10,126 nucleotides of DNA from contig JAUQWL010000129.1 of assembly GCA_030835185.1 (NCBI GenBank), positions 1-10,126 of the forward strand. Direction: 5' to 3'. Positions 1 to 6,428 of this stretch are shown piece by piece. The translations under genes and the position numbers were made by a program. The stretch comes from Solirubrobacterales bacterium (GTDB lineage: Bacteria > Actinomycetota > Thermoleophilia > Solirubrobacterales > 70-9). The notes under the pieces were generated by a model that was not told where the DNA came from, ran no database searches, and worked only from the letters and a program-made list of their open reading frames with translations. Position 1 is the first letter of the stretch. Each line of letters begins with the position of its first letter.

Positions 1-519
1 GGACTTCTTCCAGTCGGGCATGGCCTCGGTCAGGGCGGCCCAGAAGGCGCGTGAATGGTTGTGGTGGCGGATGTGGATCAGCTCGTGGATGACCACGTAG
101 CGGAGCGCGTGGCCCGGCCCGATGACCAGGCGCCAGTTGAAGGAGAGGGTGCCCGAAGTCGAGCAGGAGCCCCAGCGCGTCTTCTGGTCGCGGATCGTGA
201 CCTTTCCGGGGCTGAGGTCGAGCCGCTCGGCTTCCGCCCGGGTCACCGCCTCGATCCGTTCGCGGGCCTCGCGACGATACCAGCGGTCGATGGCTGCGAG
301 TGCGTCCTTCCGCCTCAGACCGCCGACCTGAAGCGTGCGCGGAGGCGCGGAGCGCTCGAAAGAAAGCGGCATCACCGGTCCGCTGTCGGGACCGGAGCGG
401 TCGACGAGCCTTGCGGCGGCCCGCTCCGCTCCGGTCAGCCGAACCGGAACGGCGACACCGTCCAGCCAGACGACACCCCGGCGGGCGAGATCCACCCGGC
501 CGTCACTCAGCGAGGACAC
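1..519 (-). CDS. YgjP-like zinc metallopeptidase (M48/DUF45 family), 3' end outside window
   Basis: Predicted soluble zinc-dependent metallopeptidase of the YgjP/DUF45 group; the physiological substrate of this group is not well defined. Seen in the sequence: 173 codons from a GTG start, with the family block TRWGSCS (about residues 94-100), then FNWRLVIGP, then the zinc site HELIH at residues 145-149, and NHSRAFW, where His155 is the likely third ligand. The family's late MPDW segment is also present, so only a short C-terminal tail is missing beyond the left edge. The GTG start at 517-519 lies 9 nt after a strong GGGGGAGG and overlaps the end of the biotin ligase gene by 17 nt, which indicates translational coupling. 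No in-frame ATG offers a better start. The N-terminal 70 residues are poorly conserved, with a β-rich look typical of the family. The family call is firm; the function is open. Confidence 0.88.
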   Translation of the reverse strand, partial: MSSLSDGRVDLARRGVVWLDGVAVPVRLTGAERAAARLVDRSGPDSGPVMPLSFERSAPPRTLQVGGLRRKDALAAIDRWYRREARERIEAVTRAEAERLDLSPGKVTIRDQKTRWGSCSTSGTLSFNWRLVIGPGHALRYVVIHELIHIRHHNHSRAFWAALTEAMPDWKKS

Positions 520-1300
520 CGAGATGCACCTCCCCCGAGTTCAGCGATTCGATCCCGCCGGCAGTCTCGACCAGCAGGCTGCCGGCGTCGTCGATGCCGG
601 CGGCAATGCCCGAGCGTGGGCCGCTCCCCCGCCGTCCAAGGGCCTGATCGATCGAGGTCGTACGCGCCCGGCCGTCCCGACCGGGTCCGGCCGGCCGGCC
701 GGCGCCTTCGCCGCCTCCCCAGGTGACCGGCCTGCCGCGCAGGGCATCCCGGTCGGCGAATTCGCTCAAGGTCTGCGCGACTCCCGCCCGGAGCCTCGCG
801 TCGACACAGCGGTTGAGTGCCAGGGTCGCCGAACGGATGTCAGCGCCGTGCCCGACCGAGGTGGCCCTGGTTCGCAGGTCCTCGGGAAACCCGTCCTCGG
901 CGATCGAGAGGTTGAGCCCGACACCGACCACGGCCCAGCCGTCCTGTGGGCGGGCTTCGACAAGGATGCCCGCACACTTGCGACCGTCGATCCAGATGTC
1001 GTTCGGCCACTTGACCTCGGCCCTTGCCACCCCCAGCGACTCGACCGCCTCGCAGACTGCGACCCCGATCTGAAGGGGCAGGATCCCCGGCACCTCGACC
1101 CGCCGCCTCAACAGGAGCGACCATGCAAGCGCGCCGGCGGCGGGCGTGGACCAGTGCCGGCCCTGCCTTCCCCTTCCATCCGTCTGCTCCTCGCTGGTGA
1201 TCACGCTGCCGTCGGGGGCACCGGTCGCCGCCAGGGCACGTGCCACCTCGTTGGTCGAACCGACCGAGCGGAAATGACGGTGAGGGCGACCGATCGGCAT
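503..1300 (-). CDS. birA: Biotin--[acetyl-CoA-carboxylase] ligase (BirA, without DNA-binding domain)
   Basis: Activates biotin with ATP to biotinyl-5'-AMP and transfers it to the lysine of biotin carboxyl carrier domains, for example in acyl-CoA or pyruvate carboxylase; cytoplasmic. Seen in the 265-residue product: STNE near residue 15, the adenylate-binding loop GRGRQGR at 42-48, KWPND at 97-101 with catalytic Lys97, then GILVE and VVGVGLNL. The protein starts at the catalytic domain, so it lacks the N-terminal winged-helix repressor domain of E. coli BirA and should be a monofunctional (group I) enzyme. The C-terminal SH3-like domain carries a Gly/Arg-rich insertion at about residues 195-230 before GIDDAGSLLV. 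The ATG start overlaps the upstream SAM hydrolase stop as TGATG and has no clear Shine-Dalgarno, so reinitiation is likely. Confidence 0.93.
   Translation of the reverse strand: MPIGRPHRHFRSVGSTNEVARALAATGAPDGSVITSEEQTDGRGRQGRHWSTPAAGALAWSLLLRRRVEVPGILPLQIGVAVCEAVESLGVARAEVKWPNDIWIDGRKCAGILVEARPQDGWAVVGVGLNLSIAEDGFPEDLRTRATSVGHGADIRSATLALNRCVDARLRAGVAQTLSEFADRDALRGRPVTWGGGEGAGRPAGPGRDGRARTTSIDQALGRRGSGPRSGIAAGIDDAGSLLVETAGGIESLNSGEVHLGVLAE
529..536 (-). promoter_or_regulatory. Shine-Dalgarno site of the YgjP-like gene
   Basis: The minus strand reads GGGGGAGG, 9 nt before a GTG at 519-517. It lies inside the 3' end of the biotin ligase gene and fixes the start of the downstream peptidase gene, which would otherwise be hard to place because no ATG is available. 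Confidence 0.65.
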
Positions 1301-2208
1301 CAGGCCGGCGTCAGGCGCAGTTGATCGTCGGGGCCGAAACCGAAACGCCCGGCCGCATTGCCGCGGTTGACCGCCAGGGAGAGCGAGCCCGAGGAGTCGG
1401 GATAGAGCAGGGCTTCGCCCGCGGCGACCTCTCCGAAAGCGGCCCCGAACGAAACCTCGATGGCGCGACCGGAGGACTCCGGGTCAGCGTCCGATGCCGT
1501 TCCGGGCAGGCCGGTGGACTCTGCGGTGCCTGCATCCGTGCCGTCGGCGGATCCGGCTTTGCCGGCCACTCGCTCTACCCTGACCCGGACACCGGGCCGG
1601 AGGAAAGAGCGCTCGATCAGTCCGGGGCCGGCGTTCAGGATCAGGTTTCCGTAATGGTCGGAGAAGAGGACCGTGGCTTCGATCGATCCGGAGTCGATTC
1701 GGGCGACGGGCAGCTCGAGCCGGACGACCGACCGGGTCTCGATTTCGTCGCCGAGACCGGCGGGATCATCTCCGAGCGCAAGGCGTGCGGCCACCGGGCT
1801 GAAGATGTCGCGACCGTGGAAGGTGCGCCGGCCACCCTCCAGCCGGGCGGGGCCTTCAGAGATGTCGAAGGCGCGATTCACTCCGCCCGCTGCTTCAGCA
1901 GCCAGCCAGAGCAGCCCGTTGTCGGGTCCGACCAGATGGTGATCGCCGGCGCTGAGCGCGACCGCGCGCCGGGCGGTGCCGACTCCGGGATCGACCACGG
2001 CCAGCAGGACCGAGGGCGCCGAGTACGGGATCGCCGCCGCCAGCGCAATCGCGCCGCGGCGAACATCGCCGGGGGGGATCCCGTGGGTCAGGTCGATCAC
2101 GCTCGTGCCGGGGGCGATGCGGTCGATGACGGCACGGCAGACACCGGTGAACTCGTCTTCGTAGCCGAAGTCGGTCATGAAGAAGATCGGAGTCGGGCGC
2201 CGGCTCAA
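1300..2208 (-). CDS. SAM hydrolase (SAM hydroxide adenosyltransferase, DUF62 family)
   Basis: Member of the family that includes fluorinase and chlorinase. Ordinary members hydrolyse S-adenosylmethionine to adenosine and methionine using an activated water. Seen in the 302-residue product: TDFG at 12-15, VVDPGVG at 71-77, GPDNGLL, TFHGRD with His131, SDHYGN at 183-188 and a late NRGNAA. Asp73, Arg80 and His131 match the Asp-Arg-His triad described for SAM hydroxide adenosyltransferases, which argues against a halogenase. The start is TTG at 2208-2206, only 4 nt after the cobA-hemD stop. The first in-frame ATG would remove the conserved N-terminal strand up to TDFG. A Ser/Ala/Gly/Asp-rich insertion of about 35 residues (about 214-248) interrupts the C-terminal domain. 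Its place after a SAM-dependent methyltransferase gene suggests a link to SAM turnover, which is inference. Confidence 0.92.
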   Translation of the reverse strand: MSRRPTPIFFMTDFGYEDEFTGVCRAVIDRIAPGTSVIDLTHGIPPGDVRRGAIALAAAIPYSAPSVLLAVVDPGVGTARRAVALSAGDHHLVGPDNGLLWLAAEAAGGVNRAFDISEGPARLEGGRRTFHGRDIFSPVAARLALGDDPAGLGDEIETRSVVRLELPVARIDSGSIEATVLFSDHYGNLILNAGPGLIERSFLRPGVRVRVERVAGKAGSADGTDAGTAESTGLPGTASDADPESSGRAIEVSFGAAFGEVAAGEALLYPDSSGSLSLAVNRGNAAGRFGFGPDDQLRLTPA

Positions 2209-2212
2209 CCTG

Positions 2213-3739
2213 TCACCGGGCTCTTCCCGGGAGGCGCGAGAGGTCGTCGAACAGGGCTTCGAGCAGGCCGTTCAGATCGTGCCTGGATGCTTCGACGGCG
2301 ACCTCGAGCCCGGCATCACGGATCGCCCTGGAGGTAACCGGGCCGATCGAGACGATGCGCGCTCCCTTCGGAAGACCGTTCGGCATCGCCAGCAGCAGGT
2401 TGTTCACCGTGGAACCCGAAGTGAAGGTGATCCAGTCGGCCTCCGCAACAGCTTCCAGAGCGATCTCCCCGGGGGTGTCCCTGACCGTGCGGTAGAAGGC
2501 CACTTCATCGACCTCGGCTCCACCGGCCCGGAGCGCGTCGGTCAGCACTTCGCCGTCACACTCGGCCCGCGCGATCAGTATCCGTCTGCCCTCGAGATCC
2601 TCGCCTTCGAGGAGTTCGACCAGGCCCTCGGTGACGGCCCGCCCGGGGGTCAGGTCCGGCTCGATCGAGTGTGAACGCAGAGCGTCGGCAGAACCGGGAC
2701 CGGTCGCGACGACCCTGAGTTCGCTCATGTCCCTGGCGTCGAGGCCGTTTTGTGACAGCGCCTCGAAGAAATGCTCGACCGCATTCGGGCTGGTCAGGCA
2801 GAGCAGGTCGACGCGGGGAAGTTCGGCGAGGGCCCGGGTCACCTCATCCGACTCGATCAGCGACTCGATCGCGATCGCCGGCAGCTCGACCACCGCGGCT
2901 CCGAGCGAAGAGAGAGTCCTGCAGAAGCCGCTCGCCTGGGCGCGGGCGCGGGTGACAACCACGGTCCGGCCGTGGAGTGGGCGATCCTCGAACCACCTGA
3001 GACCTTCCCGGCGCCGGACGGCCTCGCCGACCACGACCAGGGCAGGGGCTTTGATTTTCTCTCTGGCCACCTCTTCGGCGATCGTGCCGAGCGTTGCGAC
3101 CGCGACCCGCTGACCAGGCGTGGTGCCCTGCTGGATCGCAGCCGAGGGTTCATCTGCCGACCGGCCGGCAGCGATCAGCGCCTCGCTGTTCTCAGCCAGG
3201 CGACCGATGCCCATGTAGAAGACGAGCGTCCCGGGAAAAGCCGCCAGTGCCGGCCAGTCGATCGCCCGGCCGGGGCGGGCCGGATCATCGTGGCCGGCTA
3301 TGAAGGCGACGGCGGAGGCGTCCTGCCGGTGAGTCACCGGGATGCCGGCGTATGCGGTCGCCGCCACTCCCGCCGTCACCCCGGGCACGATCTCGAAGTC
3401 CAGACCGGCCTGGCGGACCGCCTCTGCCTCTTCGCCGCCGCGCCCGAAAACGAACGGATCGCCCCCTTTGAGTCTCACCACGCTGCGGCCCTGCCGGGCG
3501 CTTTCGATCATGCGCGCGACGACCTCTTCGTGAGGGACGGTGACCGCTCCCGGGCGCTCGCCCACGTACACGAGCTCCGCGTCCGGACGGGTCCCGTCGA
3601 GCGCGTTGGGCGGGATCAACCGGTCGTAGTAGATGACATCGGCCGAGGCAATCAGCTCCAGGGATCTCGCGGTCATCAGACCGGGATCGCCGGGACCGGC
3701 ACCGACGATGGAGACCCTGTTCGGCGCCTTCCGGGTCAA
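2213..3739 (-). CDS. cobA-hemD: Fusion of uroporphyrinogen-III C-methyltransferase and uroporphyrinogen-III synthase
   Basis: Two-domain enzyme of 508 residues. The N-terminal SUMT/CobA domain (about 1-245) uses two SAM to make precorrin-2 from uroporphyrinogen III for sirohaem or cobalamin. The C-terminal HemD domain (about 255-508) cyclises hydroxymethylbilane to uroporphyrinogen III. SUMT motifs seen: VGAGPGDPG at 13-21, YYDRLI, RLKGGDPFVFGRGGEEA from residue 90, VPGVTAG, GIPVTHR and TLVFYMG. HemD features: VVVTRA at the domain start, LTSPNAV in the middle and TFTSGSTV late; HemD is weakly conserved in general. The TTG start at 3739-3737 overlaps the hemC stop (TTGA) and follows GGGGAG by 8 nt. 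The reading frame stays open about 350 bases upstream, but that stretch is Arg/Pro/Gly-rich shadow of hemC. Such fusions are known in several bacterial phyla. Confidence 0.94.
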   Translation of the reverse strand: MTRKAPNRVSIVGAGPGDPGLMTARSLELIASADVIYYDRLIPPNALDGTRPDAELVYVGERPGAVTVPHEEVVARMIESARQGRSVVRLKGGDPFVFGRGGEEAEAVRQAGLDFEIVPGVTAGVAATAYAGIPVTHRQDASAVAFIAGHDDPARPGRAIDWPALAAFPGTLVFYMGIGRLAENSEALIAAGRSADEPSAAIQQGTTPGQRVAVATLGTIAEEVAREKIKAPALVVVGEAVRRREGLRWFEDRPLHGRTVVVTRARAQASGFCRTLSSLGAAVVELPAIAIESLIESDEVTRALAELPRVDLLCLTSPNAVEHFFEALSQNGLDARDMSELRVVATGPGSADALRSHSIEPDLTPGRAVTEGLVELLEGEDLEGRRILIARAECDGEVLTDALRAGGAEVDEVAFYRTVRDTPGEIALEAVAEADWITFTSGSTVNNLLLAMPNGLPKGARIVSIGPVTSRAIRDAGLEVAVEASRHDLNGLLEALFDDLSRLPGRAR

Positions 3740-4617
3740 GTGTCGATCTCCCCGCCCGCCAGGTCGAGCAGCTCGCGCGCCCCGGCGGACGTCATCCGTT
3801 TCGCCAACTCCCGGCCGGCCGCCTCGGGTTGCGACGCGCTGCCTTCGACCGCGTCCCGGATCCACTGCGACCCGTCGGCGAGTCCGACCCAGCCGTCGAC
3901 GGTCAGCCGGTCGCCGTCGATTCGCGCATGGATGCCGACCGGGCCGGAACGGTCGGCTTCGAGGGCGAAGGCGGCCGCGCGTTCGGCCAGGAGCCTCCGC
4001 TGCGACTCGAGGTTGTCGAGTTCCGGCAGGCCGTCGGCCCCCTGCTCGCCGGATCGGCTCTGTACGACCAGAGTCCCCTGACCCGCGCACGGCAGCATCT
4101 GGTCAAGCCCGAACGTGAACGACGCTTCCTCTTCGCGGCCGAGCCGTTTGAGACCGGCCATCGCCAGAATCAGACCGTCGACCTCGCCTTCCCGCAGCTT
4201 GCGAATCCGGCTGTCGACGTCTCCCCGGAGCTCGACCGTGCGGAGATCCGGCCGCAACGCAAGTAGCTGAGAGCGCCGCCGCAGGCCGACCAGGCCCACT
4301 CTCGCTGCCGGAGGCACTTCGTCCAGCGACGAGCCGGGCCCGACCCACGCCTCGCGTGCGTCCTCACGACGCGGGACCGCGGCGATCGCGAGTCCGGCAG
4401 TCATCCTGCCGGGCAGATCCCCGGCCGAATGAACGCCGACGCCGGCCCTGCCTTCGAGCACCGCCTGCTCGATCCCCCGGACGGACCGCTCCCTGCCCCC
4501 GGGTTCGCTGTCGGTCTCGATTTCGACCAGCTCGGCGCCGCCGATCGCCCGCGCGACCGAACGAGCCTGTGCCAACGCCAGCGGACTGGACCGCGTCGCC
4601 ACTTTCAACTCAGCCAT
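3736..4617 (-). CDS. hemC: Divergent porphobilinogen deaminase (HemC) lacking the cofactor cysteine
   Basis: Homologue of hydroxymethylbilane synthase, which joins four porphobilinogens on a dipyrromethane primer bound to a cysteine. Seen in 293 residues: ATRSSPLALAQA at 7-18, VHSAGDLP at 62-69 with catalytic-type Asp67, LRRR at 112-115, RGDVDSR at 131-137, AGLKRLG at 154-160 and GQG at 179-181. These match E. coli Asp84, Arg131/132, Arg149/155 and Arg176. Differences: the cofactor-site EGGCxxPxG is EADRSGPVG (220-228), with Arg223 at the Cys; Lys83 of VHSxKD is Gly66; GTSS before LRR is GLVG; KGLF is RERS after a shortened loop. The only Cys is Cys177. There is no stop or frameshift. The ATG at 4617 fits the family N-terminus; a GTG at 4650 in the same frame is possible. 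It overlaps cobA-hemD. Homology is certain, classical activity doubtful. Confidence 0.88.
   Translation of the reverse strand: MAELKVATRSSPLALAQARSVARAIGGAELVEIETDSEPGGRERSVRGIEQAVLEGRAGVGVHSAGDLPGRMTAGLAIAAVPRREDAREAWVGPGSSLDEVPPAARVGLVGLRRRSQLLALRPDLRTVELRGDVDSRIRKLREGEVDGLILAMAGLKRLGREEEASFTFGLDQMLPCAGQGTLVVQSRSGEQGADGLPELDNLESQRRLLAERAAAFALEADRSGPVGIHARIDGDRLTVDGWVGLADGSQWIRDAVEGSASQPEAAGRELAKRMTSAGARELLDLAGGEIDT
3748..3753 (-). promoter_or_regulatory. Shine-Dalgarno site of cobA-hemD
   Basis: The minus strand reads GGGGAG, 8 nt before the TTG at 3739-3737, inside the end of hemC. It selects this TTG over the far-upstream ATG at 4090 that a longest-ORF rule would choose. Confidence 0.65.
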
Positions 4618-4680
4618 CGCTCTGTTGCCGGGCCGGTGTGACCGTGGCACCGCCTTCGGTCAAGGCAACTGCTTCGCGAG

Positions 4681-4724
4681 GGTCCAGCGGGGTCGCGGGG
4701 GTCCGGCGGGGCGGTCCAGTGGGA
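4681..4724. repeat. Imperfect GC-rich direct repeat, three copies, in the ccmD-hemC gap
   Basis: On the plus strand GGTCCAGCGGGG (4681-4692), GGTCCGGCGGGG (4700-4711) and GGTCCAGTGGGA (4713-4724) form three related 12-mers at unequal spacing (19 and 13 bases). They sit in the 126-base gap between the ccmD-like gene and hemC. The copies could be operator-like, part of a transcribed leader, or slippage debris. I see no clear promoter or terminator elsewhere in this gap. Confidence 0.4.
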
Positions 4725-4743
4725 CAGCCCGGGCAGGAGAAGG

Positions 4744-4983
4744 TCAGACACCGCTTTCTTCCCGTAGCGGGGAGTCGGTGGTTGTCTGTGGAGGGCTCTC
4801 CGCGGCCGAATCGGCTCCCGCTTCCTGCGCGGATTCGACCTCGTCGATCAGCTTGCCCAGTTCACGGCTTATCCGCTGGAACTTCGCGCCGAGGATCGCG
4901 ATGTAGACAAGCACTACCAGCAGGAAGAAGAGGTATGCGGACGCGACATAGCCGACAGCGTCGCTGGGGACCGAGTCGAACAC
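4744..4983 (-). CDS. ccmD: CcmD-like small membrane protein
   Basis: A 79-residue protein with one hydrophobic segment at about residues 10-32 (AYLFFLLVVLVYIAILGA), followed by a basic and amphipathic stretch with LGKLIDEVE and an acidic, Ser/Thr-rich tail. This is the layout of CcmD, the small membrane subunit that helps release holo-CcmE from the CcmABC complex. CcmD is too short and variable to call on motifs alone, so position carries weight: the GTG start at 4983-4981 follows the ccmC TAG stop directly, with AGAGG about 9 nt upstream. The acidic tail of about 30 residues is longer than in compact proteobacterial CcmD. An unrelated single-span protein cannot be excluded. Confidence 0.75.
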   Translation of the reverse strand: MFDSVPSDAVGYVASAYLFFLLVVLVYIAILGAKFQRISRELGKLIDEVESAQEAGADSAAESPPQTTTDSPLREESGV

Positions 4984-5721
4984 CTAGCCGGCCTCTACCG
5001 AAGGTGCGATCCGGCCGCCTACCGACCCTCCGCCGGTGCCGTCATCGTGAAGCGCGCGCCGCAGGCGGGAAACCTGCCCGGACACTCTCTTGCCGACCAG
5101 TTCGATCTTGACCAGGGTGATCCAGAGCAGTCCCGTTCCGACGAGGCAGACCGTGAAAGCCAGCAGCATCGAGTCCGGCAGGCCACCTTCGGAGGTGGCG
5201 AAGACGCGCGGGTGGATGATGCTCTCGGCCATGCGAACGGCCATGAAGTTCAGCGGGACGAAGGCGCCGGCAGTGATCGCAAATACGGAGGCGTATCGCG
5301 CCTGGCGGTCGCGGTCCTCGATCGCGTACCGGAACGGGTAGTACGTGCTGTAAAGGAGGAAAACGATCAGGAAGCTGACCAGAGTCGGTTCGTCCCAGAC
5401 CCACCAGTGGCCCCAGGAGGCCTTGGCCCAGATCGCGCCGGTGACCAGCACAGCAACACCGAAGACGACCGAGATGTGGATGAAGACGTACGAGTTCACA
5501 TCGTGGCGCCGGTCGCCGCTCCTCAGGTGGCGATAGCCCTCGACCCCGCCGGCCACGAAGCCGACGAGCGCGACGATCGCCAACGGCACGTGCAGGTAGA
5601 AGATCTTCTGCTTGAAGCCCTGGTCGGCATCCATCGGCACCCAGAGGAAGACCATCGCGAAACCGGCCATCAGGACGATGACGGTGGCTGTTGAAAGTGT
5701 CTTGAGACCGCGACCGGACAT
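4984..5721 (-). CDS. ccmC: Haem transporter/haem-handling protein CcmC
   Basis: Integral membrane protein of the haem-handling family that shares the tryptophan-rich WWD domain with CcmF and CcsA. CcmC presents haem at the outer face of the membrane and, with CcmABD, loads it onto CcmE. Seen in 245 residues: six hydrophobic segments, the WWD motif as WGHWWVWDEP (103-112), and two histidines in the places of the CcmC axial ligands, His44 in FYLHVP and His170 in SIIHP. CcsA is usually longer with more spans, so CcmC is preferred. The start is the ATG at 5721-5719, with AGGAA 5 nt upstream. The frame stays open further upstream, but that extension would overlap ccmB and has no membrane character. 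Only 26 bases separate it from ccmB. Confidence 0.92.
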   Translation of the reverse strand: MSGRGLKTLSTATVIVLMAGFAMVFLWVPMDADQGFKQKIFYLHVPLAIVALVGFVAGGVEGYRHLRSGDRRHDVNSYVFIHISVVFGVAVLVTGAIWAKASWGHWWVWDEPTLVSFLIVFLLYSTYYPFRYAIEDRDRQARYASVFAITAGAFVPLNFMAVRMAESIIHPRVFATSEGGLPDSMLLAFTVCLVGTGLLWITLVKIELVGKRVSGQVSRLRRALHDDGTGGGSVGGRIAPSVEAG

Positions 5722-5747
5722 GGTGGTTCCTGCTGCGTGAACCGGCT

Positions 5748-6428
5748 TCAGTCTTCGAGGAGGAAGTCGAACACTGCGTAGCCGACCAGCAGGAAGACCC
5801 CATCGTATAGACCCACGACGAGCAGCCAAGTGCCAAAACCCTCATAGTCGGGTCCGGCCGCATCGAACAGGCCGGCCGAGGCCGCGGTAACCGCGATCAT
5901 CAGCGGTACGACCAGCGGCAGGAGCAGCAACGGAACCAGCAGATCCCTCGCCCTGGAGTTGACCGCCATCGAGGAGATCAGGGTGCCGAGCACGGCGAAG
6001 CCGAGATTCGCCCCGGCGAGCAGCAGGGTCAGCGGGATCAGCGCCGACCAGTCAGGCAGGAAGAACATCGCGAATACCGGAACGATGATCGCCTCCAGCA
6101 CGGCGAAGTAGATGAAGAGCGCCGAAGCTTTCGAGGCGAAAAGGACGGTCCGGTCGACCGGGGCGAGGCGGATCGCATCGAAGCCGCCCTCCTCGAGCTC
6201 GGAGACGAAGACCCGGTTGATCCCGAGGATCCCGGCGAACAGGAGGGTGGTCCAGAGCACTCCGCCGGCCAGGCTGCCTGAGAGCGTGGTGCGGTCGAGG
6301 CCGTAGCGGAAGATGATGAAGGTGGTGACCGCGAACAGGATCATCGCCGGCAGCGAGCGCATGGTGCGAAGCTCGGTCCGCAGGTCCTTGGCCAGCAGAA
6401 CGGCGAAGGCCGAGCGTGACGGGGTCAC
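5748..6428 (-). CDS. ccmB: Haem exporter ABC permease CcmB
   Basis: Membrane subunit of the CcmAB ABC transporter, which uses ATP to release haem-loaded CcmE from CcmC. Seen in 226 residues: a cytoplasmic start with AKDLRTELRT, six hydrophobic segments, and the conserved loop region RVFVSELEEGGFDAIRLAP (about residues 72-90), which matches the CcmB pattern of an acidic E-x-E-x-G followed by a Leu-Ala/Ser-Pro. Length is normal for the family (about 220). The GTG start at 6428-6426 overlaps the ccmA stop as GTGA and has GGAGG 6 nt upstream (6435-6439), so start and coupling are well supported. Its placement between ccmA and ccmC is the classical order. Confidence 0.93.
   Translation of the reverse strand: MTPSRSAFAVLLAKDLRTELRTMRSLPAMILFAVTTFIIFRYGLDRTTLSGSLAGGVLWTTLLFAGILGINRVFVSELEEGGFDAIRLAPVDRTVLFASKASALFIYFAVLEAIIVPVFAMFFLPDWSALIPLTLLLAGANLGFAVLGTLISSMAVNSRARDLLVPLLLLPLVVPLMIAVTAASAGLFDAAGPDYEGFGTWLLVVGLYDGVFLLVGYAVFDFLLED

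Noticed and set aside
55..1324. Overlapping plus-strand open frames at the left end
   Set aside because: All are antisense to the well-supported peptidase and biotin ligase genes and have shadow-like composition.
1240..2337. A 365-codon open frame on the plus strand
   Set aside because: Antisense shadow across the SAM hydrolase and both its neighbours; no recognisable protein features.
2771..4081. A 436-codon open frame on the plus strand
   Set aside because: It spans antisense parts of both hemC and cobA-hemD, crosses their boundary, and has an Arg/Asp/Gly-rich composition without motifs.
3740..4090. N-terminal extension of cobA-hemD to an upstream ATG
   Set aside because: The extra 117 residues are Arg/Pro/Gly-rich, lie wholly over hemC and precede the normal SUMT N-terminus; the TTG with GGGGAG is better.
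3736..4617. HemC anomalies caused by a frameshift or sequencing indel
   Set aside because: I retranslated the Cys region, the LPCAGQG motif and the lid region by hand; conserved motifs flank each anomaly in one continuous frame.
4618..4680. Promoter for hemC with TTGACC as -35
   Set aside because: A TTGACC is present upstream, but no TANNNT-like -10 follows at a suitable distance.
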